Positions 1 to 38,960 are shown, counted from the first letter of the stretch. The stretch is DNA of 64,000 nt from Angiostrongylus vasorum (GCA_018806985.1 JADANN010000323.1:16915-80914); one strand, 5' to 3'. The notes: generated by a model from the sequence alone, not told the origin. Program-made: numbers and translations.

Positions 1-250
1 TGCAACACACACGTGGAATCGATCCCCGTCGTGCCCATGGTCCACCAAGCCTGCTATCTGTTCGGGGTCGGCAAATTGGTACCAGACTTGTCTGGTAGGA
101 TAGCAGCACTGCCTCGATACATCGGTAGCCCAATGCGAGTTATTTTAAAGGCCAGATACGCATCCAATCACTTCCAAACGATGCTTAATGAAGTCGGATG
201 CATGGCGCACCCTCAGAGATTGATTAACGCCGAGAGCTTTATCCCTTATT
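1..250 (+). mobile_element. SINE-A copy 1, cut by the window edge
   Basis: Copy of a repeat family seen at least eight more times here (for example 32446-32718, 37312-37590 and 44813-45095). The box B-like part of the tRNA-related head (ATCGATCCC) is present near base 19; box A would lie left of the window. The body contains the conserved 'GGTCGGCAAATTGGTACC' segment and ends with 'GCCGAGAGCTTTATCC'. Open frames read from it are repeat sequence, not genes. Confidence 0.75.
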
Positions 251-2605
251 CTTTGTCGTTGGGCATGAAATCGGTATGCAGACCACAGTCCACAAGCGGA
301 AGTCGTATCACTCGCTATCACTATGAAACTTTATTCAGACATGAAATTATGAAACATCTTTAAAAAACTGGGTCTACAACATAGCCTAAACCGAGTACAT
401 TTCGTATCACTCTTTTCCTCCAGACATTAAGAGTTCCTTCTTCAAGTACGCCCGTGGCGGCTCATATCTAAGTGCTTAACAAAACGAAAACACCGAACTT
501 TATTTGAGCTACATGTTCTACAAAAAGAGTGGAGATCGACATCTTAGAACAATACTATTGTGTTGCAAAGGCAGATCATGAAACGGTCTAACAGCATTGG
601 TGAATATTCCATCATCTGTTTTATATGAGAAATTCATACTTGTTCGGTGGTTGGTTCTTTTCGGCAAGCCGAGAAAGCCTTACAAGGGCGTCGTCATCCT
701 ACCGTCACTAGCACTCGCTATCCCTTAATAAATCAATATAGGATTTCCCAGCTTTCACCAAATTTCCTTTGCTACATCGAGGAGCGTTGAAAATTAGCTT
801 GAAAGTGATAGTAATTCTAATGTTGAACAACAATTTCAGTTTTCCCCAAAATTCATTTGTCCTAACAAAAATTGATAGCTTTCCATGTTGATGAACGAAA
901 CGAGTTTATCTATAAACAGCAAAGACTTTTACAACAACAATGTGTTGTTGAAACAGTTGATTTATCACGTGCCTTATGGTGCTGATCTTTACTGATGAGT
1001 CCTATGTTCTCATGATCAACATTGTACGTGATAAATAGTGGAACGCCGTTATGACTCGATATCCACAGAGAACTAAGTTAAGGAATTGCACATTCGATCT
1101 TAGAATGTGATGAAAGAAGCCACAAAGAATTGGGGCCGTGGAAATTATGTCATCAGAAAAATTTGTTTAATTGTTCACTTAATTAACATTTAATTAGCCG
1201 ACGATTCGAATCGTTAGTCCCAGCTATTTAGTCAGTAAAACCAAATGAATTAGGGAATTAATCAATCTGATCATTAACCCTGGCTATCGTTTCTATTTGT
1301 AAAACATCCAGGATTTGTAATGAGCTGTTGAGAACCATAATACTGAAGTAATGGTTTTCCAAACGTCCCTTTAGGAAGGAGAGATTCGGGAAGATGGGCA
1401 CGCAACCGCCTGTTCTTTAGTTTCCTCGCTAAATCCTCTGCAATACATTTCGTACCTTACAAAGAAATTGAAACAATTCCACTATTTCCACTATTTATTT
1501 CATTTCTAATCGGAAAGTGGCTGATACATAAGCACCGAAGAAGTGCGCAAATTCAAATTCTTATCAAAGTTTACTTTTTCCCTTAAGTGTTTAGAACAAG
1601 ACCATCGCATGGGCGCAGTGAAGAAAATCCTTCAACAAAAGGAAATCTATTCCGTAAGAAAGTGGCAACGATGCAAAAACTTGGGCATTTGGTCAGGCTC
1701 ATCATCTCCTATATCTTTTTGTAGATTAAGCTTTGATCCCAATATTTTAAGACCTTGAAAGATCACCTTTAAATTTTTCAAATCGCGACAAAGCGGATGA
1801 ATTTTAGACACATCCACTCATATGCTTATACATGAAAAAAGAAACTAACATGAGGACTGAGTCCTAAGCGGCTTGTTTTTATAAGACATTCCACAAACAA
1901 AGTTACTCTTCATTACAAAACTGAATGATATGGTTTCATTACTGTAGGGTACAAGTAGGTTAGTTATTATTGGTGATTTCACTCGATCTTCACACTAGTG
2001 CCAATCTGAAGACAATTAGTTCGCATTATTTATAAGATAACTTTTACTAGGGACTTTGAGTAACGAAATGGAGCAACGGCAAAATAAAATATCTACCATT
2101 GAAAGGCGAGAAAAACAGAAAATGTCAGACAATTTTGGAGAATCGCCAACGAGTTCAGTGCCCCAGAAATTCTACATGGCTTGTTTCGGCAGATTTTTTT
2201 CTTGGATACCTCCACCAACTCCTTTTCCTAACCGAAAACGCGAGGTGTTCTGTTTGCAGAAGATAAATAATAGGCACGTCCTCCCTCTCTACAATGAAAC
2301 GACGCCGAGTTTTCATCGGATGCGTTCTGCAACAATCGCTGGCTTTCGTCTAGATAGGAAGAACCGAAAATCACTAATAGATAAATGCCTTGTGTAGTTC
2401 TATACTTTTTTAGCCGCTGAAAAAGGCTATCTGTTTATGACTGCTAAGCAAACAAAACAGAAACATTACATTGTTATGGTCTCCTTGAAGATAATGGCTT
2501 CCACCTTTCTTCGGGTGATGTTGATTTCCTCTTCAAGGCATTTTTTGTGATTCATACAGTAATGGCCGCAATAGTGGATGTGGGAGAAAGTGCTGCGATA
2601 AATAA
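251..2605. other. No recognisable feature
   Basis: AT-rich, mostly unique sequence. The short open frames (such as 1543-1758 and 2056-2397 on +) have no recognisable domain, no convincing splice context and no repeat identity that I can see. Confidence 0.5.
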
Positions 2606-2611
2606 AAAGCT

Positions 2612-2690
2612 AAGCGAGTTGCTCAATCTTTGAGTGATGCACCATGCATTCGACCTCATCAAGCATTCCTAGAGCCCGAAGCATGAGAGC
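2612..2690 (-). mobile_element. SINE-A 3' fragment
   Basis: Reverse-complement match to the 3' portion of SINE-A ('TGCACCATGCATTCGACCTC', then the 'catcaagcattcctagag' segment). Only the last third of the element is present; the tRNA-like head is missing. Confidence 0.55.
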
Positions 2691-3737
2691 GAAACAATTA
2701 CCGCCTGTATATTACTGGGCTCCACAAACCGTTGTACAACACGCGACCTTCCGAAAATATTTCCACCAACAAAACTTCTTGACGAAAATGTAAATCGACA
2801 CTATAACGAATACATTGTTAGAATCCCCCTTAACTCCTATTAAATCCTATAACCTAGACGATATACTTGTTTTAGAAACATTAGCCAATAATTCTAAAGC
2901 ATAGAATCTACATTTTGTTCACTTTATAAGCGCACGACTTAACTTTCACTCCTGGTCTAGTTGGTCCATTGTTTATTTTGTCGTGTCTATCTCAAGCCTC
3001 TCAAAACAGTCACGATAAGGCATAAAACCCGTCCAAGAAGATTTTTTGTCGCTTTCATTTAATTAAAACCATATTTGAAATAACCTTAGCCCATGACGGG
3101 TGGTATGCACACTGTAGTGTATATACGTGGTAGCGTATGTGGATGACTTCTGTACTGTGATTAGATCTTCAGTTGAGTGGGTTCCAGAACTTCTTTACTA
3201 TGCCGTGCACATTCATTCGATAGCTAATTTAAAGCAGATCAGAAGTGGAAGGATAGGACATGAAAAGACATCCTTGGAACCCAATGACTTACAAAAGACC
3301 ATCTTTCGAAAAAAGTTCATTGATATGTAATTTGACTTGCAACTAACTATTAAACATGATCATTGGGAAACCGTTACATGAGCAAAACTCGGAGCCTGAA
3401 GTGAACTTCGAACCTGTGATTACCGTTACGCAAGGCCAACGTGCTCTCCACCACATCAACCGCGACCGTTGCTTTGCCTCTCTCAGCTACGTTTTTACCA
3501 TACCAGTGTTATCAGCAGCCACCCACCATATCGTACACTGCCATGAAAATAAAAGGAGTGGGCAGAAAACAAGAGTTAAAAAAAAACAACCGCTACTTCA
3601 TTTTAATCGTTCAGATGGATCACGACTATTGTATGAAATTTACAGGTATAAAATATAGCGAAATGGACATAAAACCAGCTGCAAAATACTTCAGAATGCC
3701 GACAGCAACATGTCTGCATGATGAATCAAACCATAAG

Positions 3738-4012
3738 GATAAAGCTCTCGGCGTTGATCAATCCCTGAAGGGTGCGCTCGGCATTCGATTTCGTTAAGCA
3801 TCCTTAGAGGTGACTGAGTGCATATCCAGTCTATATAGTGACTCACGGTGGTCAACCGATGTATCAAGTCAATGCTGGTATCCCCCCCCCCACAGAGGTC
3901 TAGTACCAATTTGACAACTCCAAGGGGATGGAGGGCATAGTAGGCCTGGGGGCGCGGATTCGAAGCAATGTGTATCGCAGGGCTCCCCTAACCACTGCGC
4001 TGCTCACGTCCC
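3738..4012 (-). mobile_element. SINE-A, near full length
   Basis: Minus-strand copy starting at the tRNA-like head ('AACCACTGCGCTG' on + is the inverted box A region near 4000) and ending with 'ATAAAGCTCTCGGCGTTGAT' near 3740. A C9 run at about 3884-3892 replaces the usual 'tccctcc' part of the body. Confidence 0.75.
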
Positions 4013-4019
4013 TAGTAAC

Positions 4020-5475
4020 CACAGTAACACATAGTAAATATATGGCCTATATATCGATCACTCACACTTACAGAACGATAGAGCGGACTCTTCTCTGGAA
4101 TCGTGCCATGTTCACATCTTTCAGTTCTCTTAATTATTAAAAAAAAAGCACTGTATGTTGCAAAAACACGGCAAGTCTGTAAAGGGTAGGTTCTTTTTTG
4201 TTTTTGAAAGGGGGGTCAGCGTCAATAGGGCAAAGGATTTCCACCGATAGAACATAAGAGTTCTATTAAGTAAATAGACATCTGTTTAGAAGCATTGCTA
4301 ACTACTCACAATGTAATCTCAGTTATTAATTTCGGAATCGCAAATTGTTTCCAGGTTTGAATGTTACAGAGTTACATGTGTATTGCCATAGTTGCCCGCC
4401 GTCGCATATCGCACAGGTTCCAGCATTTTCATCCACTTCGTTGCGCAGGAACCGTCGTCTATAGACATTGACTAACTCAGATGACGATTCGAACGCGCTT
4501 TAACAACCGATGGGATGATTCTTTGATCGGCATGCTGGATACGGACAGAGCGTAACTTCTCCTGGAATCTCGAAATAGCCTCAAGACACCCCCGCCAACC
4601 ATTCACCATTCCACAAAAAAAATTGCTTAGTCAGAAGTCCACTTAGCTATGACTTATGAACGATTTCTTGAAGAGTCATAAACGTTCGGTAAGAGATTTA
4701 GTATTGATTCCCGCTAATCTCTTGTCATCTACTTGCAACAGAGACCTCATTAAGTCAGCTTTAACTATCTGAATCGATATGTTGACCTATTCTCTAACTG
4801 TTGGGCTGGTATCGGAATACACAATGACTTAGTTTACCAGAACCTGTCGTGTTGTGCCTGTAGAGCACGCCTTATACGACGTGCAACGATGATTCCAATG
4901 CCAGAAGACCGCTCTTGTTATGTTCTATCTAGTAGCAATCTTACTGCTATTTCCTTCACCTACGGCCACATTTGGTTAGCTACCTTGGCATTCTACATTT
5001 TTTTACATCTAAACTATTGAAGGGAATGAATATATGAAAGGAATGTAGTAGGGCTTTTCTGTACGGTATTGAACGGGTAAAAAATATCATCAAAACATCT
5101 TTAGTGCGATTACTTTATATGATGACAGTTTTGTGAACTTCTTAGCCGTACTTGCTTCCCAATAAATTAGTCGGAAATTTTGAAATTTAAGTGCTAACAA
5201 GGTTCTTAACGGTTTGTTGCAATCCTTTTCAATGCATATGGAACGACATCTGGTTTGTGTTCAGATAGCAACCTTTGCAAATTCCTAATCCTCGACTGAT
5301 TTAATCGAAAAAAGAAACCACGAAAACATACCTCTCCGTTGCTTTTCTTTAGAAAACAAATGCCGCCGGAAACATACCTTTAGCACTACTGTTTCAGACT
5401 AATTCATTTGTTAAATCTATGATCTGTTAGGAATAGAGACTTCATAGACATATCGAGTTAAATATAAAAAAAATA
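4020..5475. other. No recognisable feature
   Basis: AT-rich intergenic sequence without repeat matches elsewhere in the window and without a coding frame that I can support. Confidence 0.5.
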
Positions 5476-5477
5476 CA

Positions 5478-5763
5478 AAAGGATAAAGCTCTCGACGTTA
5501 ATCAATCCTAGAGGGATGCACCATGCATTCGACTTCATTAGGCATCGTTAGAAATGATTGGATGCACATTTGGCCTACGTCGCATCGACTCGCGTTGGCC
5601 TACCGATGCATCGAGTCAGTGCTACTATCCTCTCAGACAGGTGTGGTAATACCAAATGCCTACCCGGAGGAATGGAAAGCATGGTAAGCCTGCGACGCTG
5701 GATCGAACCAAAGACTATGTGTGTATTGCAGGGCACTACTAACCACTGCGTTGTATGCGCCCC
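5478..5763 (-). mobile_element. SINE-A, near full length
   Basis: Inverted copy from the 3' end ('AAAGCTCTCGACGTTAATCA') to the tRNA-like head ('ctaaccactgcgttgtatgc'). It aligns along its length with the copies at 3738-4012 and 29800-30045. Confidence 0.75.
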
Positions 5764-5954
5764 AGTTGAATATAGAGGGAAAAAGTTAAGTCTAACTGGT
5801 GAATCGTTTTAGAACACTGTGGTCACATTTTTTTGTCCCATTCTACATGAATATACCGTAGAGTCATAAAAATAACCATGCCACTTGTACTAGTTACTTA
5901 ATTCTTATAGAATCCCTTACTTCTGTAAAGATCATAGTTAATTAATGCATTAAA

Positions 5955-6265
5955 GAAATAGGGGATAACGCAGTGGTTAGTGATGCCGTCGATCACGAAG
6001 CAAAGGCACTAGTTCGATCCCTTGCCCAACGCTCTTCTTCAATCCAAGTGAAAACACCTTAGAGCGGCTATCTCCATGATTGCAAGGAAGATCGACTGGA
6101 CCAGCATTCTACGACATTCATAAAGAAGAAAATCCTCAAGCAGCAGCCGAAACAAGACAAGAAATGTTCGGAAGCCTTTGCAGGCGACGAATGCGAGGAA
6201 AATGAATCGAATGCAAGATGTGCTAGGCTGTGCAAAGTAGTTGCTGTGAGGGGTCACGTAAAATA
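5955..6265 (+). mobile_element. SINE-C copy, tRNA-derived
   Basis: The head 'GATAACGCAGTGGTTAGTGA' fits pol III box A (TRGYNNARNNGG-like), and 'CTAGTTCGATCCC' about 50 nt on fits box B. The body carries the family signature 'CCAGCATTCTACGACATTCA' and 'aatcctcaagcagcagccga'. The tail ends in an AT-rich stretch that meets an R3 repeat in opposite orientation at about 6270. Confidence 0.75.
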
Positions 6266-6269
6266 ATTG

Positions 6270-6640
6270 AAATACTTGATACTTGAACAGCCCGTCATCA
6301 CTAGTTGTGCGGGCCCCAGCATAATCGCCATTTTTCGGAGATTTGCCGGCTAAGCCATAATGGTTCCCTGGAATCCTGAGGTCAGCCTGGCCAAAGTCTG
6401 CCGAAGTCTTCACCACCACGCCCCTTGTGGATCAGAGAGAGATTTACCACCATGCGACTTTGATACCAAGACGGTGGTGGATCCTGGTATTGGTTTACTC
6501 TTAGCTAGGCTTCCTGACGGAAACGCCGGACTCCTTCTCAGCTTGGGAGACCCTGCCAAGGGATGGATCCCCAGCTGTACATCGCAGTCCGACACCCAGG
6601 AACACCTCCCACTCACGATGAGGCGGAAAACTGTTGGAAG
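6270..6640 (-). mobile_element. R3 repeat copy 1 (RTE-2-tailed)
   Basis: About 375-bp repeat found again at 25975-26362, 39625-40010 and 50035-50447. Read on the minus strand it ends 'GGGGCCCGCACAACTAGTGA' and 'gacgggctgttcaagtat', resembling the 3' end of the RTE-2 LINE at 52325-52372. No tRNA-like head is visible. The translated frames are repeat sequence. Confidence 0.7.
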
Positions 6641-7029
6641 GATAAATGAAATAAGTAATTAAAACGGACTTTAATAATAAATTATATTCAAGCATTTTGC
6701 TGTTAGATACGTTATAAAGATCCAATATACCTGCAGAATCCTACCGTATTCTATCCATCAAGCTCTTTTTATGTAAACTTTCGCACGAAATTTCACTGAT
6801 TTCTCGACCTCTCCCAAAGTTGTGTGCCTAGCTAAAGTCCTTTAAAAAAATTTCCAGGTAAGACTCTCGGTGTCATAGAGAATTAATGCTGAGCAAAACT
6901 CTATTATTCAAGAATGAAGTGAACTTCTCCAAATCCTCAAATTTAAACAGCCATTCCCAAACTCTCTTCTGAATTATTAATCAGTTTCCAATGTTTCTTG
7001 TGAATAATACTAAATGCTTCTACTTACAG

Positions 7030-7194
7030 GAGACTGCTGTGGAGGAGGATTAGCACCATGTTACTGTCCTCCGCCACCACCACCACCACCACCGCCTCCT
7101 TGCCCTCCTCCACCTCCTCCGCCTCCACCACCACCTCCCTGCCCTCCCACCACCACCTCCTCCACCATTCTGTCCACCACCACCGTGTGGTTAA
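7030..7194 (+). pseudogene. Cys/Pro-rich secreted-protein-like exon, frame broken
   Basis: A splice acceptor (CTTCTACTTACAG) ends at 7029. The frame after it starts D-C-C-G-G-G-L-A-P-C-Y-C and continues as Cys residues separated by runs of about 11-12 Pro. Near 7146 the Pro/Cys pattern moves to the next frame; removing one C from the CCC run would let it continue through F-C-P-P-P-P-C-G to a TAA at 7192. Cys-Pro-rich stretches of this kind are known from nematode secreted and cuticle-associated proteins (for example the N-terminal parts of ground-like-domain proteins). I could not find a signal-peptide exon upstream. The minus strand reads as a Gly-rich frame with a GTAAGT donor but holds an in-frame TAA, so I prefer the plus strand. 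It could also be a non-coding CCA/CCT repeat. Confidence 0.35.
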
Positions 7195-7442
7195 ATCCAT
7201 TTCTTTGTAAACGATAAAAAGAAAACCAGTTTCACAATGTATATACGTGTGTATTGGGATTAGAGTTACACTTGTACAAAGGAACAATTTTATATAAATA
7301 AAAGACTTCTGCAACACAGAATTACAAACGAAAAGTAAACGTATGTAACAAAAATGAGGACATTAATGATATCTTATAGAAGTCATCATCGTCAAACGAA
7401 AGGATTGTCGTCATGGGCGTGAGTGGGGTGCTCAATTATTCG

Positions 7443-7512
7443 TGAGAAAGAAAGATGGGGAGAGAGAAAGGGAGAGAAAGAGAGAAAGAAAGAAAGAGAG
7501 AGAGAGACCGAG
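7443..7512. repeat. GA-rich purine tract
   Basis: Imperfect (GAAA/GAGA)n low-complexity run on the plus strand. The open frame across it is compositional. Confidence 0.8.
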
Positions 7513-7770
7513 CAAGACAACTACGCAGCTTATTTAAGGACGAAAAGAAGTATGAGAACTACTCGAAGACGAACAACACAATGAGCAACACATGGAAAGG
7601 TATGCCTTTTGCGAACTCGGTGTTTGTATGTGGGTGTGTGTTTGTGGGTGCGCATCTATGAAAAATCAACCATCTATGTTATCAACTCACTAATGACGTT
7701 AGTATTAGAAGAAAAATGGATGACAGAGAATTAAGCTAAACGTTGATGCAATAACACGGTCCTGTAGTTA

Positions 7771-8014
<244 letters not shown>

Positions 8015-8019
8015 CCTGC

Positions 8020-9365
8020 ATAAGGCAATAACTAAATCCGACCGCATCAAATCTACGGATACACCTTTACTTCTGCCTGCTTTTATCAACACAGGAGGAA
8101 GAGGAATAGGTTAGAGAACAAAAATGTGTGAGATGACGCAATTGGTTAATGATGAGTGAGTGGTACAAAGAAAACTGACGCTGACGACAGTGTTGGATCT
8201 CTTCACCTAACGGATAAACATGGGTCGGTATGACGAATATCTAGACTACTTTTATAGCGCCTGCCCTATCATCCTAGATGAACAGCTCTTTAATAGCCGC
8301 TGTTTGATTTTCAAGACGAAGATCAATCAAGCAACATCCTGAAACAATGGATTTAGAAAATGCAATGCCCGACCCATGGAATATGTTATAAATAATGTCA
8401 TAAAAAGAGAAAAGCACTGTAGACCAAGCCTGAACGAAAAGTAAAACACCTTATACACCGGAAATTTGCAAACAAAAAAAAATGACGAGTGGTTAAATCC
8501 CCACTAGCTAGAAGATGCTTCTAGATAGAAAATTACATGGTACATAACAGACACACTCTTCTTCATTGTAAAATATCTCTAACTATTAAAATTATTAGAT
8601 GAAACACTATTTATCAAATCCAGAGCAAGTACTACAACGACGAGTCGAAACGCGACAACCATTGATGACTAGTGAAGGAGGGATTCGTAGGGTACACGGG
8701 AAACAAGTAAGGATGTCGCGTCCACGTCACGAGGTTCGGAAGTGTGGAACCCTGAGTTGTGCACGATGCAAAATAAAAACTACATCGTCTTAGATGCACA
8801 ACTTTAGAGCTATTGTGATATTTGGTTTCATCACTTTGACATAAGAAGGGCAGAGAGATACAAAGTATACGCTCAAAACATGAAAATAACTAAGCTCGAG
8901 CTATTTTTGGGGTGACAAAGAGAAAAAAAAATACCTATCGCTGCTGAATCGCTCAATGACCGGCGGACAAATGGTTCCTGCATTGTCATTACATGCGATT
9001 TTTCTTTACCTTGTTAAAAAATACTGCTTATGATTTTCATTCACTCTTTTCACCGTTGGTTTTCCTCGTCACGTAGTGTGTCCTGTTTCACCTTTGACAA
9101 AATTGCTTTACATAGTCCGTCAACATTATCCACTAGAACGAAAAAGTCTTGCGCTCTTACGTACTTTACGAAATCGATATATGCTATGTCGTGCTCTTTG
9201 TGTTTCTTGAAATCCACAAAAAAATACTCGTGATGCAGCAGACTACGACAAAAGAAAAACGAATGAAATAAAAGGACAAAGCGAAAACATCATACGCATA
9301 CTATGGACTAGTTCGAGATGCGGATATGTTAACAATAACGAGTTTTGAATAAAGATATAATAAAG
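8020..9365. other. Downstream of tax-6, no gene seen
   Basis: Sequence 3' of the calcineurin stop codon. It may hold the tax-6 3' UTR and polyadenylation site, but I could not fix a signal on the minus strand. No repeat family or supported coding frame. Confidence 0.4.
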
Positions 9366-9369
9366 GGAG

Positions 9370-9460
9370 GATTTTAAAAAGAGAAATGAAGACAGAGAGA
9401 GGAAGGGAGAGAGAGACGAAGAGATGGAGATAGAGACAGAGAAAAAGACGAGAAAAGAAA
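9370..9460. repeat. Purine-rich GA tract
   Basis: Low-complexity GAGA/GGGAGA run about 100 nt downstream of the tax-6 stop, probably in its 3' UTR (read as CTCT on the mRNA). Confidence 0.7.
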
Positions 9461-9549
9461 CACGTGTATGTGCGTATGTGCTGGTGTACGGTACATGACA
9501 TCAGAAGACAACGTGTGAAAGCAGTAGTCGGCATCTGAACACCGCTCGT

Positions 9550-35752
<26,203 letters not shown>

Positions 35753-35854
35753 CTACAGTGGAAGTCACTATTTTATGAGATGGAATGAATCTAAAATACA
35801 GAAAAAAGAAGAAGGAAATTTACGTCACTTAAAATTTTTTATTCGCCTTCGTGT

Positions 35855-35945
35855 CTGCATGTGTATGGGTGTAGATGTGTGCGTGTATGTGCGTGTGCAC
35901 GTGTGTGTATATGTTCGTGTATACGTACAAGTGTATGTATATGTA
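35855..35945. repeat. GT-rich low-complexity tract
   Basis: Imperfect (TGTG/TATG)n with TGCGTG units on the plus strand, just upstream (minus strand) of the candidate tax-6 first exon. Confidence 0.8.
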
Positions 35946-35949
35946 GCAT

Positions 35950-36650
35950 GCTTAGATGCAGGAAAATTGCTCTCGTTTGAACAGCTAACAGCACACTAGT
36001 TGCCTTTGGCTGGCTATCGATTCACGGATGGCCGGCTTGCTTCCCCTCCTGCCTCTCAGTGGTCGAGCCCTTCGTTCCTCCTCGAGCCTCTGCCTGCTTC
36101 CTCCCTCTGTCCACCCTCATTTTACGTCATCAATTGCAAAAGCTCTTCCTAGTCAATTCCAGCTGTACACAATATATCGTCGGAAAATGCCTACCATTTC
36201 AATTTGAGCCAATATACAACGCCCATTGCTACTATGCCCACAGAAACCACCACTATCATTACCACCACCATCACCACTACGATGAGCAAACGAACCGCTT
36301 TGTTGACTAGCGCAAACGATAGAGCTTGAACAGAAATGAAACACAGAAATCTACGATCGATGATGCACTTTAAATTTCAGAAGACTGCCATACTAGTATA
36401 ACTTCATAAACGACTGAAAATTCAGTGGGGAAGTAAAAGTTATTGTGGAAGAATTATCTTCATTGATGATGACCTCTGTTCCAGGAATACCACTGACTTG
36501 ATCTGTAGTGCTGAAATTACTAGACTGTCACCAGGTACTTTAATGAATGGTCGAACGACATTTCCCCAATTCTAAGCCTACAGCAATCGACGATAAATTA
36601 CATTCACTTCTTGGATACGAGTTCTTAATTGGCATGTAAAACCATGAGTA
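35950..36650. other. Region upstream of tax-6, nothing assigned
   Basis: Contains a locally GC-richer, CT-rich stretch (36010-36115) and a His-codon-like CAC/CAT run (36240-36285). This is where a tax-6 promoter would be expected, but I see no specific element. On the minus strand a 32-codon frame starts at about 36119 without a usable donor. Confidence 0.35.
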
Positions 36651-36657
36651 TTCCACA

Positions 36658-36830
36658 ATAAACCTCTTAATAAACATGGCTGAGAGAAAGGTAAAGCAAG
36701 GGCCTCCGTTCGTGCAGTGGATAGTACGTGAGCCTCCGGTAAACTTCTCTGTAACCTCCGGGTTATGAAGCCCATCACAGGTTCCGAGTTTTTTTCATAT
36801 CTCAGTTTCCTTGTAGTTAGGCTTCTTATG
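36658..36830 (+). mobile_element. SINE-B relative, divergent
   Basis: 'GGCTGAGAGAAAGGTAAAGC', 'GTGCAGTGGATAGTACGTGA' (box A) and 'GTTCCGAGTTTTTTTCATAT'. The box B region is decayed by a short insertion. Confidence 0.65.
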
Positions 36831-37311
36831 GTTAGAGTTCTTATAGTTCTGGTTATCCGATAATGAAAGGACGAATTCGATTCACTCAGACAAAGGTAGG
36901 CAGAATATATAAGATGATATGGCGAATATAATTCTGGAACAAAGTAAACCATATTTGAAACCTCTCTAATCATCTAAAACCTATTCGTTGTTCACGTAAA
37001 CACATGACTATGACGGATTCTAAGAGGAGCTTTGAAACTTAGCATTTTCTTTCCCATACAAAAAACAAACTGACTTAATTTCTCAAACAATTAAAGCTTT
37101 CGGAAAACTAAGATGACTATTAAATTCTATAGACAATCAAGCCAATCTCTAACCGCATCACTTAAGAATAAAAACGAAACTACGTTAAAAATCATTTCTG
37201 AACTACCTTTCGATGTATTTTTTCTCTTTCTAATGGAAACAAAAACCACTATTATGTTACCTACAGCTGACATTTGCGTCCGATTATACACGAGTTATTT
37301 GGTAACCAGAG

Positions 37312-37590
37312 GCTTTTGTGACGCAGTGGTTGGAGGCGCTCTGCACCACATATATCCTGGATCGATCCCTGCACCCCAGGCACACCAAGCCCTTCATCCC
37401 TCCGGGGTCGGCAAATTGTTACCAGACTTGTCTGGAAGGAAAGTAGCACTGGCTCGATACACCGGTAGGCCATCGCGAGTCATTATAAAGGCCAGATATG
37501 CATTCAATCACCTCCAACGATGCTTAATGAAGTCGAATGCATGGCGCATCCCTCAGGGACTGATCAATGCCGAGAGCTTTATCTTTTACG
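37312..37590 (+). mobile_element. SINE-A, full length
   Basis: 'CTTTTGTGACGCAGTGGTTG' (box A), 'GGATCGATCCCTGCA' (box B), 'CCCTCCGGGGTCGGCAAATT', ending 'GCCGAGAGCTTTATCTTTTA'. Its 3' end faces the 3' end of the inverted copy that starts at 37596. Confidence 0.8.
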
Positions 37591-37595
37591 TTGCT

Positions 37596-37745
37596 AAAAT
37601 GCTCGGAGTTGATCAATTCCTTAGGGTTACCCCATGCATTAAACTCGAATAAGCATCGTAGAAGTGGCTGAATGCATAGCTGACCCATACAATGGTTTGT
37701 TGTGACTTCTTCATGTCTCGACTCATCCTGTTTCCGTCCTCGCAA
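37596..37745 (-). mobile_element. SINE-A 3' half, inverted
   Basis: 'AATGCTCGGAGTTGATCAAT' then 'CATGCATTAAACTCGAATAA' and 'tggctgaatgcatagctgac': the minus-strand 3' half of SINE-A, tail to tail with the previous copy. Confidence 0.65.
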
Positions 37746-38236
37746 ATCTCCCTATCAATTCGACGTCCTCGCATAGATGAGGAAGTTGGTTTGCCCTAGG
37801 TATGGGATCGCACCAACCCACTCCAACAACTTTAACAAAATGGCTATCTCTGAATATCCATCTCGGAGGAACGAATCGTTATAATGAGGAAATGACAACA
37901 CTTTAAAGCGTTCGATACTAATTACTGGGACTTCTGATCGAACTATTATGAGCACATCCTGCACCTCATAATTAATTAATAGTCGTATTGGCAGCCAAGA
38001 TATTTGATCGAATATGTGCTATTTTAACGACAGTTGCAATTTCTTCGTTCCCCTCTTCAGCATCTGTTATTCGTCGGCCATTTCAGAAACTAATTTTCGT
38101 CAAATGAATTCTGAACGACAAACGAAACAAAACATAGGGTATCGTTGAGGAAAACCAGGTCTCATTCACGATTTCATACCGCTTGGTAAACAGTGTATAT
38201 GTCCTATTTTCAAAGACGAAATTTCAATCACCACAT

Positions 38237-38246
38237 ATATATATAA

Positions 38247-38291
<45 letters not shown>

Positions 38292-38360
38292 AATGTCTAT
38301 GTATACATATATGCGTATACATATATACGTACATATAGATGTATAAACTTATATATGAAG
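38237..38360. repeat. AT-rich compound microsatellite
   Basis: (AT)n followed by ATACATATATGCGTATAC-like units. Confidence 0.85.
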
Positions 38361-38782
38361 GATAAAAAACAAGTGCATGCAGAAAACTAATGCAGCCAGT
38401 CATCTTACGCCCCCCTACTACTCATAGCAAGAACCATGAGTGATAGATATACAGTTTCCGGCTAAGCTTTACTCTAATCCTTCATATGAGCTACTAGAAA
38501 AAACTGACTATTACGGAAAACTCTGTAGGTGGATGATTAATAAAACTCATTCCTCAAGTTTTCGTTTAAGGAATAATTATCTTCAAGAATTACCTGTCAT
38601 ATCCAGGATAATATGAATCCAGAGTGTTTAGATACAACTAAATAACGTAATTTTTGATGAATCACTTCACATAAACAGCTTTCGGCAGTTAAATGGAACT
38701 AGATCTGTCATCATAGCTTAGCCTTCATTCAACTTGATGAGTTTGTTTCTTTATTTCTTCTGTCTGCTTCTTTTCCCTTCGT

Positions 38783-38960
38783 ACAGATGTACTCAGAGCT
38801 GGAGTTGTTTCACGGATCACGGCATGAGACTCCCACCCGCCATCACGCTCGAATCAAACCACCACCACGGACAACCACTGGGAGGTAAAGAAACGAATGA
38901 AAGATGTTCCGCGGTCTGCACAACTCGTGAGGACGGTCCGTCCAACTATCCCGATAAGTA
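38783..38960 (+). mobile_element. RTE-2 3'-end fragment
   Basis: Aligns with 52215-52375: 'GTTGTTTCACGGATCACGGC', 'gagactcccacccgccatca', 'aacgaatgaaagatgttccg', then 'CGTGAGGACGGTCCGTCCAA' and 'ctatcc'. Contains only the last coding part and the 3' tail of the LINE. Confidence 0.7.

Noticed and set aside
6039..6725. Several protein-like frames around 6.0-6.7 kb
   Set aside because: They lie in SINE-C and R3 repeats and recur in the other copies.
7024..7210. Gly-rich exon on the minus strand with a GTAAGT donor
   Set aside because: The frame has an in-frame TAA between the Gly run and the donor, and the bases before the donor fit poorly. The plus-strand Cys/Pro reading is more coherent.
35999..36344. 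Alternative tax-6 first exon in the GC-richer stretch
   Set aside because: The 32-codon minus frame from 36119 has no donor in the phase needed by exon 2.
37113..37652. 179-codon open frame
   Set aside because: Most of it is SINE-A sequence; the same residues appear in frames at 1-363, 32450-32716 and 44857-45111.
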